Positions 21,329-33,180 of a stretch of 64,000 nt of DNA are shown piece by piece. The DNA comes from Calliphora vicina (lineage: Eukaryota; Arthropoda; Insecta; Diptera; Calliphoridae): assembly GCF_958450345.1 (NCBI RefSeq), contig NC_088780.1:132570226-132634225 (forward strand), written 5' to 3'. Each line of letters opens with the position of its first letter. Within the stretch, counting starts at the first letter, position 1. The notes beneath the pieces were generated by a model. The model was not told the origin of the DNA. It saw only the letters and a program-made list of their open reading frames with translations, and made no database searches. Made by a program: the position numbers and the translations under genes.

Positions 21329-22082
21329 CCCGTTTCTGTATTTCTCGAATCGAAAAACTTTTCGCATGAAACGATTGAATTGCAACAAAAACAGTGTAAA
21401 ATGAAACAAAATATGTTTTTTCTCGCACAAGTGTTTCCGTATATTAAGTTTGCGAGAATTATCTGTCATTTAAATAATTTTCCAGCAATTATTGGAAGGA
21501 TGTGAGAAAAAGTGTTTCTATAACAATATTTTGCGAAAAGTTTCTCACAAGAACTGTCAAAACAAGTCACATTTGAAATTTGTGTAAGAAAAACTAAATT
21601 TTAAAAAATATAGATATTTTTAACTTCGTATGTATAAATATGGAACCCAAATCAGCAGAAAATGTAAGTAGCACAGAGTTTGAATAAAATAATTATATAT
21701 ACACATGTAAGTACACAAAAATGTGTTTCTAAATTATTTTTTTAAATTCAGCAGTTTTAAGCGCCACACTTTACTTTTTGTTTTATATTTAAATGATGAC
21801 AATCAATAAAACACAATTGTTAAAATTTGGCATTTTAAATTTTTTTAGCCTTTCACTGTTTTGGTTTTATTATAATTTCTTTCGTTGACGTTTGTCTTGC
21901 ATTTGACACTTAATTACTGGAAATATTCCAGTAAGAACAGAATCTGTGTTGTCTGTTTTCGCATTCAAATACAGAAACACTTTTTTCTCGCACATCGAGA
22001 AACGATGGAATTTTTTGTTTCACACTTCATGTGAGAAGTTTTCCGATGCGAGAAATACAGAAACGAGCTACAGGTTTTCTAT
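21329..22082. mobile_element. Element with about 170-bp imperfect terminal inverted repeats
   Basis: The left arm (21329-21497) contains CGTTTCTGTATTTCTCGAAT, AAAATGAAACAAAATATG and TTTCTCGCACAAGTGTTTCC. The right arm (21905-22082) contains the inverse of each, for example CAGAAACACTTTTTTCTCGC and CGAGAAATACAGAAACG. The arms also match inward at TTCCAGCAATTATTGG versus ATTACTGGAA. The central 400 bp holds a candidate tiny spliced unit. No target duplication was identified, so the outer limits are approximate. Confidence 0.6.
21640..21757 (+). CDS. Candidate 10-codon spliced mini-ORF, speculative
   Basis: ATG at 21640 opens MEPKSAEN, immediately followed by a consensus splice donor GTAAGT (21664). 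A consensus acceptor TTTTTTTAAATTCAG ends at 21751. Joining gives MEPKSAENQF and a stop codon at 21758-21760. An AATAAA lies at 21805. This could be the first and last exons of a gene captured inside, or deleted from, the surrounding inverted-repeat element. The signals are short enough to arise by chance. Confidence 0.2.
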
Positions 22083-22339
22083 CAACGGACAAGTTCTCAC
22101 AATACTGTTAATCGGAATCAGCTTGACGGCTGACCTTTGATTGTTTGGCCAAGTTTTTGTAGGACCAAGTTGGGTTTTGTTGAAAATATTTAATAATTTT
22201 AGAACGCACTTTTTCATTTTAATATTATGGTCAACTTTATCGCAAATCCACATATAATAGCAACAAAATGAAATATGGATTACAAAAATCGATTGATTCT
22301 TTTCGAATTTATTCACAATTCGCCCATTTTTCACAAAAT

Positions 22340-22860
22340 TTAACTTTGTTGTTTGATATACATAAAATTAATGTTCTTCTTTCGATTGATTAAATTTTGA
22401 AAACATTTTCCCCATGCTATGTACTAATATTCACATATATATTGCGTTTTAATCGGCTCAGTAGTTTCGGAGTTATAATAACAAATTGAAGCAAAAAATA
22501 TATTTTTTATGTGAAAATATCAAATTTTTTTGTTTTAAAAAAATCATGAAAATTCAAAAAAGGCCGAAATTGTTTAGATTTATTATCTTATCGCAAAGCC
22601 ACATGTAATAACAAAAATATGTGATATCGATCATAAACTTTTCTAAGTTTATTTTAATAATATCGGACTAACCCTTTTTAAGTTATCATAAATTATGTGC
22701 AGAAACGTCTAAAAAAATTCACAATTTTAGAAAAAAAATTTTTAAAAAAAAACTTCTCCATAGAATTTAAAATTTGGACCATATTTGTACTACTGGAACC
22801 AGAATACATCAAAATTGTGTAGTGTTTAAAAGCCTCTAAAATTTTTTCGATTTTGTTGCC
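22340..22860 (-). repeat. Dispersed repeat family J, copy 2 (rearranged)
   Basis: The first half (22340-22640) is the inverse of the 13843-14215 unit, including GGCTCAGTAGTTTCGGAGTT. The second half (22640-22860) is direct relative to 14460-14700, with AGAAACGTCTAAAAAAATTC, CTCCATAGAATTTAAAATTT and ATTTGTACTACTG. The change of relative orientation implies an inversion, or that these are two separate elements. Confidence 0.65.
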
Positions 22861-24689
22861 CTGTGTAATCGGTCACATTGGCATTGAAGCTGGAAAGTGC
22901 TTCTACAAAGGCATTTTTATAATTAAAATTTTATTAAGAATTTTCAAAAATAAGGCCTCCTAAAAGCACTCTTTAGTTTTTATTTAGCCCGCTGTAACCA
23001 TACATATATGAACATGAGTATGTGATGGTGTGATAGTGTGTTTGCATGTTTTTTTCTTATTTATGCACTTAAATACAGATGCAATGTAACTAGAAAATAA
23101 ATTCCTTTGGAAAGAAACAGCTGGGTAGAAGACACAAATATTTATTTTGTGTCTTCGGGGGTAGAAAGAGAGAGTGTTTAATGAAGGCGGTGGTTGCAGT
23201 AAAAGTAAGCAACACCTACACATTTGCAATTGAAAAGCTGCAAGCACACAACAGAAGTGAAGATGCAGAATTGTTAAGATGAATTTGCATAAATTTAGAC
23301 AGTGGTGTGGTAACGTGGGGGGAGGGGTAAATAAAAATGCTATACAGTAGCATATATCTAGAACAGGTAGATAATAAAGTTTTCCCAAACTATATCCTAC
23401 AAAACCTCAATGTTTAACAATTTCTATTTCAATTATTTCAAGACTAAGAACCCCCTATTTATTGCTTAACATTTTGTCTTTCTCTGGGCTAGTAGAAAAA
23501 AAGAAATCAACTGCATAAAATTACTTTGAAATACGTAGTGTGCCAAATGCAGACGTTGGTTGATATTAAAAAAAAATATTGTTTTTTTCCATCCTTTGAA
23601 TTAATAAATTTTTTCACTTTTGTTTTTCACTTTCTTTCTCCCCATTCATTTGAATATCCAACTACATCATACATCAATTCGTTTGTATGCAAATTTAAAA
23701 CATGTCCATCACATATCGATTGTTTTGCTCGGCAACTGTCAGATAAAAGAAAAAAGAAAATTTTTTTCTGTTTTGTTGATTTATTCTTGCCACACTGTGG
23801 CTAATAGCCAGCAAATATTACTTGGTGTAATTGTTTGTAACATTCCAAATGGAAACTGATTTCAGCACATGCCATTCATACTCATTAGACTACTTTACAC
23901 TATCGGAGTGAACAATCGAGACCAGTTCACACAGTGTATTTCATAATCAGCAGATTCTGAAACAACGTTCAGATGTATAATTAAATAAAATTTGATGAAT
24001 TAAATGATACTTATACAATCAGTTTGATATATAGATATTCAAATCTAGATAGTGTAAATTTAATTTTATACTTTAGCAATATTAGCTTTCTCTTTAACAA
24101 CTCTTTTACATATAAAAAAGTGTTCCGAAATTATTGAAAAACAGTTTAGCAGTTAAAAGACATTTTTTTGTTGTAAATTATGCTAGTAAATACAATGCAT
24201 TTTTAGAAAAATTCCAAAACCTTTTTAGAACCTTAAAGAATTTTCATTTTCTCCAGAAAAGTAAGAGTACATACTAATATCATGAATGCAACATTTTGAT
24301 GTTAACCCACTGTGAAACATTATATTTTACTAATTCTGTTTTATTTTTTTTAATACTCCCACATTATTTCCCCCTTAAATTGCTAATAGATTATCAATAT
24401 ATATTGAATTGTCAGCCAGAACTTAATAGTCAACAATTATTTTGCAATTACGTAAATTACTACTTCTCATACAACATTCGATTTTTTGCACTTTCTTTAT
24501 TTTATTTTATTTATTTGGAAAAAAATACAAAACATAACAGTAATAGGGACGAAATGAAAAGTTTCGATCAAAAAAATTAATTTTTGAACCTCTACTTTTC
24601 TGAATTCGATACATGTTTTTTACATTGCCATACTATAACGTTCTCCAAATTTTCCAAGTTCGCTTTAGTTTGGTTTTTATATAGTTTGA
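22861..24689. other. No gene recognised
   Basis: AT-rich. 22980-23400 is relatively G+C-richer, with GTGTGATAGTGTG and GTGGGGGGAGGGG patches. A 134-codon minus frame covers it, but its Cys/Pro/His-rich, low-complexity composition does not resemble a protein family. Nothing else was seen. Confidence 0.45.
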
Positions 24690-24742
24690 ACTTATCGGTA
24701 TACCCACCTTAAAGTATACCGATCGAGAATCACTTTTGATCA
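24690..24742 (+). repeat. Family B fragment
   Basis: TACCCACCTTAAAGTATACC followed by GATCGAGAATCACTTTTGAT matches the early part of family B. Confidence 0.55.
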
Positions 24743-24809
24743 TGCTTCTAATTTTTGTATTTCGGTTTCAAAAATCATGTAAAATATTTAAAATGGGATT
24801 CTAATAGGG

Positions 24810-24900
24810 CTCCTAATTTCCCGGACTTTTTTTCTTTCCCGGGAGGAAATTAAAAAATCGTTTCATTCCCGAGAATTCCCGGGAATTTTTTAACACTAAA
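24810..24900. repeat. CCCGGG-rich element end related to the 6937-7852 hAT
   Basis: AGGGCTCCTAATTTCCCGG, TTTCCCGGGAGGAAATTAAA and CCCGAGAATTCCCGGGAATT repeat the subterminal words of the hAT element at 6937-7852. Only one end is seen. Confidence 0.5.
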
Positions 24901-24951
24901 TTAAACAAAAAACCAGAATTTTTTTCGAATAAATTGATTTATAATCCTGCA

Positions 24952-25201
24952 TTTACACAGGACAAGTTTTCTTGCGCAAGTCTAGAGTTTATAGGAGAGA
25001 GAGGCAAGAAGAAAGAAGAGGGGTACATACTTGCTTGTACTGGCAAGTCTCTTCAATTCTCTTTTGTTTTCTCATTTTCACTATGGCGTCTATTAGGTTT
25101 TGACATACAAAATTGAACACAGACTTGCTGTGTATAAACAGTCGAGCAAGTTTAAAATGAAATCGAAGAGACTTGCTTCAAGTAAACTTGCTGTGTGTAA
25201 A
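24952..25201 (+). mobile_element. 250-bp MITE, family M copy 1
   Basis: The ends are TTTACACAGGACAAGTTTTC and, inverted, AAGTAAACTTGCTGTGTGTAAA (read in two parts); arms are about 33 bp and imperfect, with CAAGTCT repeats. The sister copy is at 59902-60157 in the opposite orientation, inside a mariner. No coding sequence. Confidence 0.75.
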
Positions 25202-26084
25202 AGCAGACATTGTACCAGGTTTTCAAAAGATGTATAAAATAACTATATTTGATTGTACAATATTGGTCCAGCCTTTATAATGATTTCTAATTTAATAGTG
25301 GCTTTTTAGTGGTATTGTCACAGTATAAAATCAATAAATTATTTGTTTAATTAAAAAACTTAAGAATTTCGACTATGTTAAATCTATAAAACATGCGTAG
25401 TTAGATACATTTTTCATATCTGATTGCAGATAAACAAATTTGAACCTCTATTATTGTTATTATTTTCTCTAAATATTAATAATAAAATAAAAGTTGTAAT
25501 GTTAGGCATCTTAATAATTCCTTTATAAGCATAAACTTTAAATTAGAATCATTCTTAATAACCAAATTTTTCTGCTGTGGCTTGAGTAGAGTGAAAAAAA
25601 ATCGGTTATTTCAACCGTAATACCTCTTTGCCAACTGACTATCTGTTGCTAGAACCAAAAAAATGTATGGATATAATAAAAGGATTCAATTAAAAGCAAA
25701 TATGGCCATCGAAACGAATCTGAAAGTGAAACTTTTAGAAGAAAAAGTAGGAAAAAGTAGGAACCCTAGATTCTAAGGATTTCTTAATCAATTTTTACTT
25801 ACGGACACCACTACGTGATAAAAGACCAAAAAAAAAGACCCGTGTCTCCCAGTTTTGCCCAAAGTCATGTACTTTTTATATGGGCTCCCAAAGATTTGGG
25901 GCCTTGGTGTCATTTTTGCAAAAAAGTGATAATTTTCTCAGGCTCATATCTAGCATACAGTTCGGAATTTTGATTTAAAACTTTAAAAAATTCGATTTGT
26001 TTACCTTTCTTCCCATGTGCAGGTCCATAGGTAGCAAACCGTTCAAAATTCAAGGAAACAATCAAGTACAAAAATGTACCTAAG
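25202..26084. other. No feature recognised
   Basis: AT-rich. The part near 25800-25915 (CGTGTCTCCCAGTTTTGCCC) is less biased but matches nothing I know. Confidence 0.45.
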
Positions 26085-26545
26085 ATCTCAACAAACAAGC
26101 AGCAGGTTAATCCAAAAGCAGGCGGGACCAAAAGGAAATCTTGCCAGACCATCACATGGAACCTGTACAGAAAGCATGATTCATTTGAAGTAAGCATTGG
26201 CCGAAAAACGAATAGAATATGCGGCCAGACACAAAACAGTAATATTCCATCATAATAACACTCGGCCACATATTGCACTAGCTGCTAAATATTATTTAGA
26301 ATGAAGTGGCTGCAAAGTTATGCCTCATTCGCTTTGTATAGTCCAGAATGTGCCCGTCCGATTATTATTTGTTTCGATCGATGCAGAACGCTCTCTCTGG
26401 GATACGATTTACTTTGGAACAGAGTATCCGAAATTGGCTTGATTCGTTCTTGGCCTCAAAAGATAAGCAGTTCGTTTTGTCGTGGAATCCATATGTTTCC
26501 AGACAGATGGGAAAAGGTAAAAGCCAACAATGGCTAACAAATGTT
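26085..26545 (+). pseudogene. Mariner (irritans-like) transposase C-terminal part, catalytic Asp lost
   Basis: The plus strand reads HHNNTRPHIA near 26250, where mariners have HHDNARPH; the catalytic Asp codon is AAT (Asn). It continues to PSDYYLFRSMQNALSGIRFT, NWLDSFLASKD and DRWEKVKANNG, in changing frames. At least two frameshifts and several stops are present. The N-terminal half is absent. A related fragment follows 900 bp downstream in the same orientation. Confidence 0.85.
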
Positions 26546-27184
26546 TCAAAATTTGAAAAAAATCTCACATTTTTGAAAAAAATATTGGGAATCTCAAATT
26601 TCTATTATCAAAATACGATATGTCAGGAATGTTTGTTTCCTCCCAATAAAATATTTAAATTTCTATATATTTTTGTGCATTTCCTTAAATAAACAATTTA
26701 AACTCATCATTTATCATACGTTGATTGAATTTGTCAATAAATTCCAATATGACCCATAAATGTTGATATGAATATGTGAGTTAGTGGGCTGGCCATTTGT
26801 CCTTTTGGTAGTATTTGATTATGTGACACATTGCAAAAAAACAAATTAAGGGAAATCAATTGTGGCATTTAAGAGAATACAAATATTTTTTATAGATTAA
26901 GAATAGATGAAAAAATTTATTAATTTGTTATACACATAAATATAGATGTTAGATAAATAAAAACTGTTTTATTTATTTAATGGAGAATAAATGAAATATT
27001 TATAAAGATTGAATGAAATAAAGTAAATTTTTACCGAAACAGAAATAACTAATTGGGAAATATTTATATAAAAAAATTTAAGAAATTTAAAACAAATAAT
27101 AAAATTAAAATGTTTTAAAAACGATTACATATACATTAGGGTAGAAATGAATCCAGTGAGGTGAAAAAAGGAAACAATATTATT
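26546..27184. other. No feature recognised
   Basis: AT-rich spacer between the two mariner fragments. Confidence 0.45.
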
Positions 27185-27480
27185 TCATCAATACTCGGCC
27201 ACATATTGCAATACCTGTTAAAAGGTATTCAGAATGAAGTGGCTGGGAAGTTATGCCTCACCAGCTTTATATAGTCCATACCTTACCCCGTCCGACTACT
27301 ATTTGTTAAGATCGATGCAGATCGCTCTCTCTGGGAAACGCTTCACTTTGGAACAGAGTATCCGATATTGGCTTGATTCGTTCTTGTCCTCAAGAAATTT
27401 GCTGTTCTTGTGGATCAGAATCCATATGATGCCAGTTAGATGAGAAAAGGTCATAGATACCAATGGCCAATTGAATAATT
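27185..27480 (+). pseudogene. Mariner (irritans-like) C-terminal fragment
   Basis: Residues NTRPHIAIPVKRY, then PSDYYLLRSMQIALSGKRFT and EQSIRYWLDSFLSSRN match the mariner C-terminus. It shares the altered NTRPHIA reading with the 26085 copy, so the two copies are closely related. It is shorter, frameshifted and lacks the region upstream of the second catalytic position. Confidence 0.8.
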
Positions 27481-29471
27481 TTATATTGTACAAATGTTTC
27501 AAAAAAGAAGATGAAAATTTTAAAAAGTCCCACATTTTTAAGTCATACACCCAATAGTTAAATTACAATGAAATTATAAAGTTTTATATACCAATCTTTA
27601 ACATATAGATAACATCAAATCGGAGAGAAACTAGGTTTCGATTAATGCACATCAAATTCGAACCAGATTGAATTTCGAAAACGAATTAAAAATCTTTAAA
27701 CCATTGGTAGACATTCATATTGTTGAGATTACGAACATTTTCGTGAATTTACACGTACACAACCCGAAAGTAAACAAAACACACAGCAAGAGCAAGAGTA
27801 AAAAATACAAATAACTCATTTAGTTGCAAACAATAGAGCGTAAAAATACAAATATTTCATTCTGTTGCTTGATGTTGTTGCGAATTTTTTATTTTTAACC
27901 CATACATGCACACAAACTACAATTTCTCTTTTTGCGCTTCCCTGCTTTAAACATTTTTGGACTTGAATATTCCATATACTTCCTTTGAGATAAATATGAA
28001 AATAATCATTAAAACCTTAAGAAATTACCTTTTTATAATTTGGTCCAGTTCACCAAATACTGAATCCAGGACAAACATATTGAGAAATGGTCTTCTAAAA
28101 CAAACTAAACTTTCATTTTGGTTAGAAACAAATGAAACCTCGATACAAACTGTGCCATGTATCTAAAATTTTTCAAAGTAAAAACTGTATGAAAATGTAC
28201 TAGAATTTTTCATTAACTGTTTACCCTTCTTGGAAACACGAAGAGTATCATTAAATAATTCGGGACCCTGACCTGAATTTATAAACCAGCTTTCGGAAGA
28301 ACCTAAATATTTTAAGAATACATTAAATATGCTTGACCTAGCCAGTTCTCATTATACAAATGACTTTTTTCAATGTTATAGAATCTGCAAAGTCGATATT
28401 TACAAATCATCACTAAATAAAAAAATAAAATTACAAATATTTTGTTAACAAAACATTACAAATATACAAACAATAGAATCACCACAAATTTTAAAAAGTT
28501 ATTGTAACCTTAATTTCTTTTCGAACCAAAAAAAAATACCTTAAACAATAGGAGAATATAACAGTAGTAATATATTGTAAATGCAAGTATCATCTCTTGT
28601 TTTTGTTAGTAAGCTAAAAGCCTTGATATAAATTTCATATCAATGGTTTACATTTTTATGAAAATTTAATAACACTTTTAACCTTGAATTATCTCCATGT
28701 CACAACAGCAATTCTTGGCAAAATAAAGCAGGCAAAGTTAAAACAAAAACAAAAACAACAATTACAAGATTTTTAAAACTCTAGAGACTTGTTGCATAAA
28801 AGTTGTGTCCATCCATCCATCTAACGAGAAAATCTTAAGCAAATTGTTGCAGTACGTACAAACCAAAAGGGATTGTATTTGTATGTATGTTTTGTTGCAC
28901 ACAGCAAGCAACACGTTAATAAATAAATTATAAGGATCATCATTATTAATATCGTCATCGTCATCATCATCATCATGATGATATTATCCTTTATAAAGTG
29001 TTGTGTAGACAACACTGCTCTGAGTGTGTGTCATGCACACAAGCAGAGAAAGTTCAAGATTGAAACTGCAAAGGAGACAAAATATCTAGTGCACAGAGCT
29101 TTTGAATGTCAGACACATACTTACTTAGAAAGAAGTTAAACATTAAATGTTTGATGAAGAGTTTTTCTAATACACAAATTTAATATTTTATAAGACAGAG
29201 ACAGTTTTGGTGAAGGTCATTTTAAAATTAATAGCAGGATTAGTTGCTAGCATAAAGTTATCCAAAGTTTGGAGAATTGAAATAATTGCGTTAGTATTTC
29301 GTATGAATGAAATATGTAAAATAAAAGACAATACCAATTAAAGAAACAAGAGCAATAGAAAATTGAATACAATAATTTAAGTTCTTTAAAAAAAAATAAA
29401 AAAATATGTTTCAAAGTTGAGCGAACATTCAATTGAAAAAACAAGCAATAATGTATAGTTGGTCAAACGCA
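27481..29471. other. No gene; short ATC/CAT microsatellite
   Basis: AT-rich sequence. A (CAT/ATC)n-type microsatellite lies at about 28936-28986 and inflates a Met-rich minus frame. No repeat partners were matched in the rest. Confidence 0.45.
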
Positions 29472-30993
29472 ACAATATCGAGCCCTTTGCGCCAAATTAT
29501 CGTAAGCGACAAAACACAAATTTTACAGGAGAAGGTTTTTTTTGATTATTTTGAAATTTATACATAGAATTACAAATGTTATGATGCGATATAATATAAT
29601 TTCGTTCAAGCTATTTGTCTATTTTTCAAAAATATTTATAACTTTTGACAATTAAAAATTCATGGAATAGAAAAATATGAAAAAAAATGTTTTTTATTGA
29701 ATTTTTGCATACAGGTAAGCCTCCATTTACGCGGTACTTTATTTACGCGAATTCGATATAACGCGAACTCAAATTAGCAACCATTTTTTCAAATATGCGA
29801 CTTTTTTTACACGATTTTTATATAACGCGGCAACAAACAACAAGAATCGAAAAAAACACAAGCGAATAAAAGATATGTATATCGTCGCCTTAAATGCAAA
29901 CGGACGTAACTACATTTTTATTGTTTTTACAGGATACGTCATAAAATCAATAATAGAGTATTCTTGGCAATTGTTCAATCAATCAAAAACTCGATTTTGA
30001 ATTGTTGTGTAGTAACGTCCGCTTTCATGTAAGGTGACGATATGTGTTTTCTATTTAACGCGATTTTTAGGTCCCAATTTATTTTTTGTTATGTGACTGA
30101 TGTATTGTTTTACGCGAAATAAAAAATTGTTGGTCCCACAAAAGCATTTCGTTCTAAATTAGAACCTCGTTTTACGCGAATTTGATTTACATGCTATTTT
30201 TTTGGGCCCAACAAACCGTGTAAATGGAGGCCTACCTGTAAATACAAATTATTCGAATTGAAATTAAATTTTTATTTATGAATAGTTTCTAATGAAATTT
30301 CACAGTTATGTAGATTTTTCTATTTAAAATGAAAAGAAAATAGAAACGAATTTTGAAATTTATTATCAGCAATCCCGCAATTCCCAAAAAAGTGTTGAAA
30401 AATTCCAAAAATGGTAATTTTTAGTTTTCGGGAAATACTTTGATTCGCTGTTATCAAAAAACTGGAGTAGGATGGGTAAAAATTTATAAAATTTAATTTT
30501 CAAATGCGAGTATCTGCTAAGCGGTAAGAGATAATTGATAGCTACGACGAGGTTTTTTATAGTGCTCGATAAGAAGATTCTACATGTATAATGTTTTGGA
30601 AATCGGAACTCAAACCAAGAAATAATATCGTTTTAAAAATGTAACATACCCGAGGTGTCCTACTTTGAGGGCCCTTGGTCGCGCCCCTGGTGGGCCCATG
30701 AGTTCCACGTGCAAAACTTAAACTCGACAACACTTCTTCTTTGCGCACGTGAAATTTCATTCAAACCAATCTAACCATTTAGAAGTTACAGATTTATTTC
30801 CCTCTTTTTTTTCTATACCACTGTGTGTGGCTTACGATAAAATTTGTTTACTATATTTTTGATGTTATTAACAATTTTGATATTCTGAGAACGCTAAAAC
30901 ATCAGTCGGTTCTGAAAATTTTAATTTTTGCAATAAAACAAAAATTTTAAAAATGTCGCTTACGATAATTTTGCGATAAGGGCTCGATATGAC
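29472..30993. mobile_element. 1.5-kb element with about 40-bp terminal inverted repeats
   Basis: The left end has ATATCGAGCCCTTTGCGCC and AAATTATCGTAAGCGAC. The right end has GTCGCTTACGATAATTTTGC and GATAAGGGCTCGATAT, the inverse of the left with few mismatches. The interior contains a nested MITE (29712-30238), a block shared with 54480-54720 and a block shared with 36424-36530. The CTTACGATAA word recurs at 30830. No transposase is recognised. Confidence 0.65.
29712..30238. mobile_element. 527-bp TA-flanked MITE, family G copy 2
   Basis: The ends are CAGGTAAGCCTCCATTTACG and GTAAATGGAGGCCTACCTG with TA on both sides (29710-11, 30239-40). It matches the 15980-16407 copy but has about 100 extra bp at 29880-30010. 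The extra part creates an internal inverted pair, ATATCGTCGCCTTAAATGC against TCATGTAAGGTGACGATAT. It is inserted in the larger 29472-30993 element. Confidence 0.85.
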
Positions 30994-31022
30994 ACCCTTT
31001 TTCTCTTAAAATTTTTTATTTT

Positions 31023-32478
31023 CGGGTTGCCAGCCGGGCTGGACTTGGCTGGATTGTCCAGCTTTTTTGATGCCTGTCCAGTTTAAGCTAAAATTTAATT
31101 TGTCCAGCTAAATAGAAATTTTGGACAATAATATCCTCAAATGAAAATTTACTTACTGCTAATTAGTACACAGTAAGAAATGAACTAAACAAATGCCAAA
31201 AAGTTTTATGGGAATAAGTGTCATATGGAATTTCTGATAATGATGCCAATGAAGAAGAATGTAAATGTGAAGTATTATCAGAAGCATTTTTATATTTATG
31301 CAAAACCTAATGCAGGAATTTACAACTCTTGAGAATGACTCTTGTACAGTTTTAGATTTGCACGATATAATGACCGTACTTATGAATAGCCTCAAATGTA
31401 GAATACATAACACATTTTTTGGCATCAAAGTTAACAGCATTTTGAAAAAAAAAAATCGCTTAATGAACATAAAACTTTTAAGCCGGAATTAGAAGACTAC
31501 AGCAGTTAGCTATTTAGAAAATCGTTACGACTTTAATGACTCCTCTTTTTTTTTGAAAAGTACCATTTTTAAATTTATAAAAATCTCCTATTTTCTTGGG
31601 AAGATTTACAAAAAGCTTGAAATATCTGAAGAACTAGATAACGATAAACTATGTTGGTTTGTCAAATTATATGGTTCTATTTTGTTTATCAAAGGTGAAA
31701 ATAATGAATTCGAGAAATTTAGAAAAGTTGTATGTTTCGTATTTTCAATACCAGTAAGCAACGCTTTTTGTAAAGGAGTTTTTCCTATTTTAAACAGTCT
31801 ATATACTTATTAATACGAATAAATTTAGAGGAATCTTGTACATATTTTTAAAATTGTTTACAAATCTCTAAAGGATTGGAAGTGGCCAAATCCGTAAGCT
31901 CAAAAACGAAATAAAGTGGCAGTGTTTTTAGTATTTAATTTATTACTTTAATCCATTTTGCAATCGATATTGTGCCATCGATTTTTCGATAGTTTTTGGC
32001 ATGAGGAAAAACAATTTCCAGTACGACATATCAAAAAAATAATTTTTATTCATTAAGGTTTTTTTAGTAGGTAATAAAACCTTAAACTTAAAAAGCTAAC
32101 AAGTGAGGACATACAAATAAAATTAATTTTAAAGCGTAATCAGTTTTTTTCTAAACCCATTAAAAATTAAAATCGCACAAAAACTGATTGACTTACTGTT
32201 CGTTATGTTAACGAACATCACTGAAAACGGTTTTTCCGAATAACTTCTGAATTAGAGGGTGTTTCTCAACAAGAACCACGCTAGGTAGTCTTCCAAGTTT
32301 TTTTTTTTCACTGTCGCACAGTGTAATACATATATATTTTGATTACAATAGTTAAAAATATATTTGAACAAATTATTTACACAAAACTAAAATTAACATT
32401 TTTTCAGTAATTTTTTTAATGTCCAGCTTTTTAAAGCCCAATGTCCAGCTATTTGCGAATCTAAATCTGGCATCCCTA
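31023..32478 (+). mobile_element. hAT-type element with recognisable C-terminal transposase
   Basis: The ends are GGGTTGCCAG and CTGGCATCCCTA, with TGTCCAGC words repeated at both subterminal regions (near 31060, 31105, 32420 and 32442). A plus-strand frame at 31553-31813 ends FSIPVSNAFCKGVFPILNSL, matching the hAT C-terminal dimerisation motif (SIPVSNA-CER-FS-MN-LW). Stops follow directly. A block at 32080-32330 is also found inverted at 49945-50230. The expected 8-bp target duplication is not evident. Confidence 0.7.
31553..31813 (+). pseudogene. hAT transposase C-terminal remnant
   Basis: An 86-residue frame whose last 30 residues carry the hAT dimerisation signature VFSIPVSNAFCKGVFPILNS. 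The glutamate-arginine expected before FS is replaced by Lys-Gly. The frame stops at YTY, where intact proteins continue through a DERNRL-type stretch. Confidence 0.65.
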
Positions 32479-32785
32479 GTCTTATATGATCAATTATGTA
32501 CCCACAGCCATCAAATTATGTTGTGTAATTCATTTCTATATGAAACTTCTTTCAGTTACATTTTATTTGGATACCAACATTTTGATGAGATTTATGCCAG
32601 ATTGTCGGAGGTGGGCATTATATAGGAGCTATGTCTAATTATGGACCGTCTAATTATGGATTTTGTAAGGATAAAAAAGAACCGTTTTAAGGTATTTTTT
32701 CTCATATTTCTCGCAAAAGAAACATATGAATTAGCATATGAAAGACGCCTTCAATGTCATATCTGAATTCTCGTGCCAGTACAAA
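32479..32785 (+). repeat. Dispersed repeat family E, copy 1
   Basis: TTATATGATCAATTATGTAC, CATCAAATTATGTTGTGTAA and GGATACCAACATTTTGATGA match 44404-44760 in order. The later part, with TTCAATGTCATATCTGAATT, matches 35800-35830. It is noncoding. Confidence 0.6.
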
Positions 32786-33180
32786 AATATCCAAAGTTTT
32801 TTTAATTTTATTGCACGAATTTCTAGTTTTTTGTTTTAAACTTTGACATAGAATTATTCAAAGTAGAGTAGGGGCATATCTGCCAACACCGAATAACTTA
32901 AAAACCGAGAAATCAATTTTGTTATATTTTCAAGTTATATGTGAATTTTTTGTGCTAATTTCTTTAGTTTTTGTGATACAAAAAAGATACTGGTTGATGA
33001 TAGAATTTTTTTGTAATAGTGAACAATAAGGGACTATAGTTTTTTCGATCATTTAATTTGAAGTACGAACAAAATTTATATAAATCCTCAAAACTCCCCT
33101 AGGGGCACATTCGCCAGATATAAGAAATTCCTGTGATTAAGAGCAAAATGTTGATAAAATATAGACAAAATTAGTAACAA
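32786..33180. other. Unassigned, with a repeated GGGGCA...GCCA word
   Basis: AGGGGCATATCTGCCA at about 32872 and AGGGGCACATTCGCCA at about 33102 are direct copies 230 bp apart, possibly ends of a small decayed element. Nothing else was recognised. Confidence 0.4.

Noticed and set aside
20945..21469. 174-codon minus-strand open frame, the second longest in the window
   Set aside because: Its start lies in an inverted-repeat arm and its end in dispersed repeat D. I see no domain or family resemblance, so it is treated as chance.
22984..23388. 134-codon minus-strand open frame
   Set aside because: Composition is Cys/His/Pro-rich from GT-rich DNA, with no recognisable motif. The frame is open because the strand is pyrimidine-rich.
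25910..26278. 122-codon minus-strand open frame
   Set aside because: It is antisense to the plus-strand mariner transposase remnant.
28821..29015. Met-rich minus frame
   Set aside because: Produced by an ATC/CAT microsatellite.
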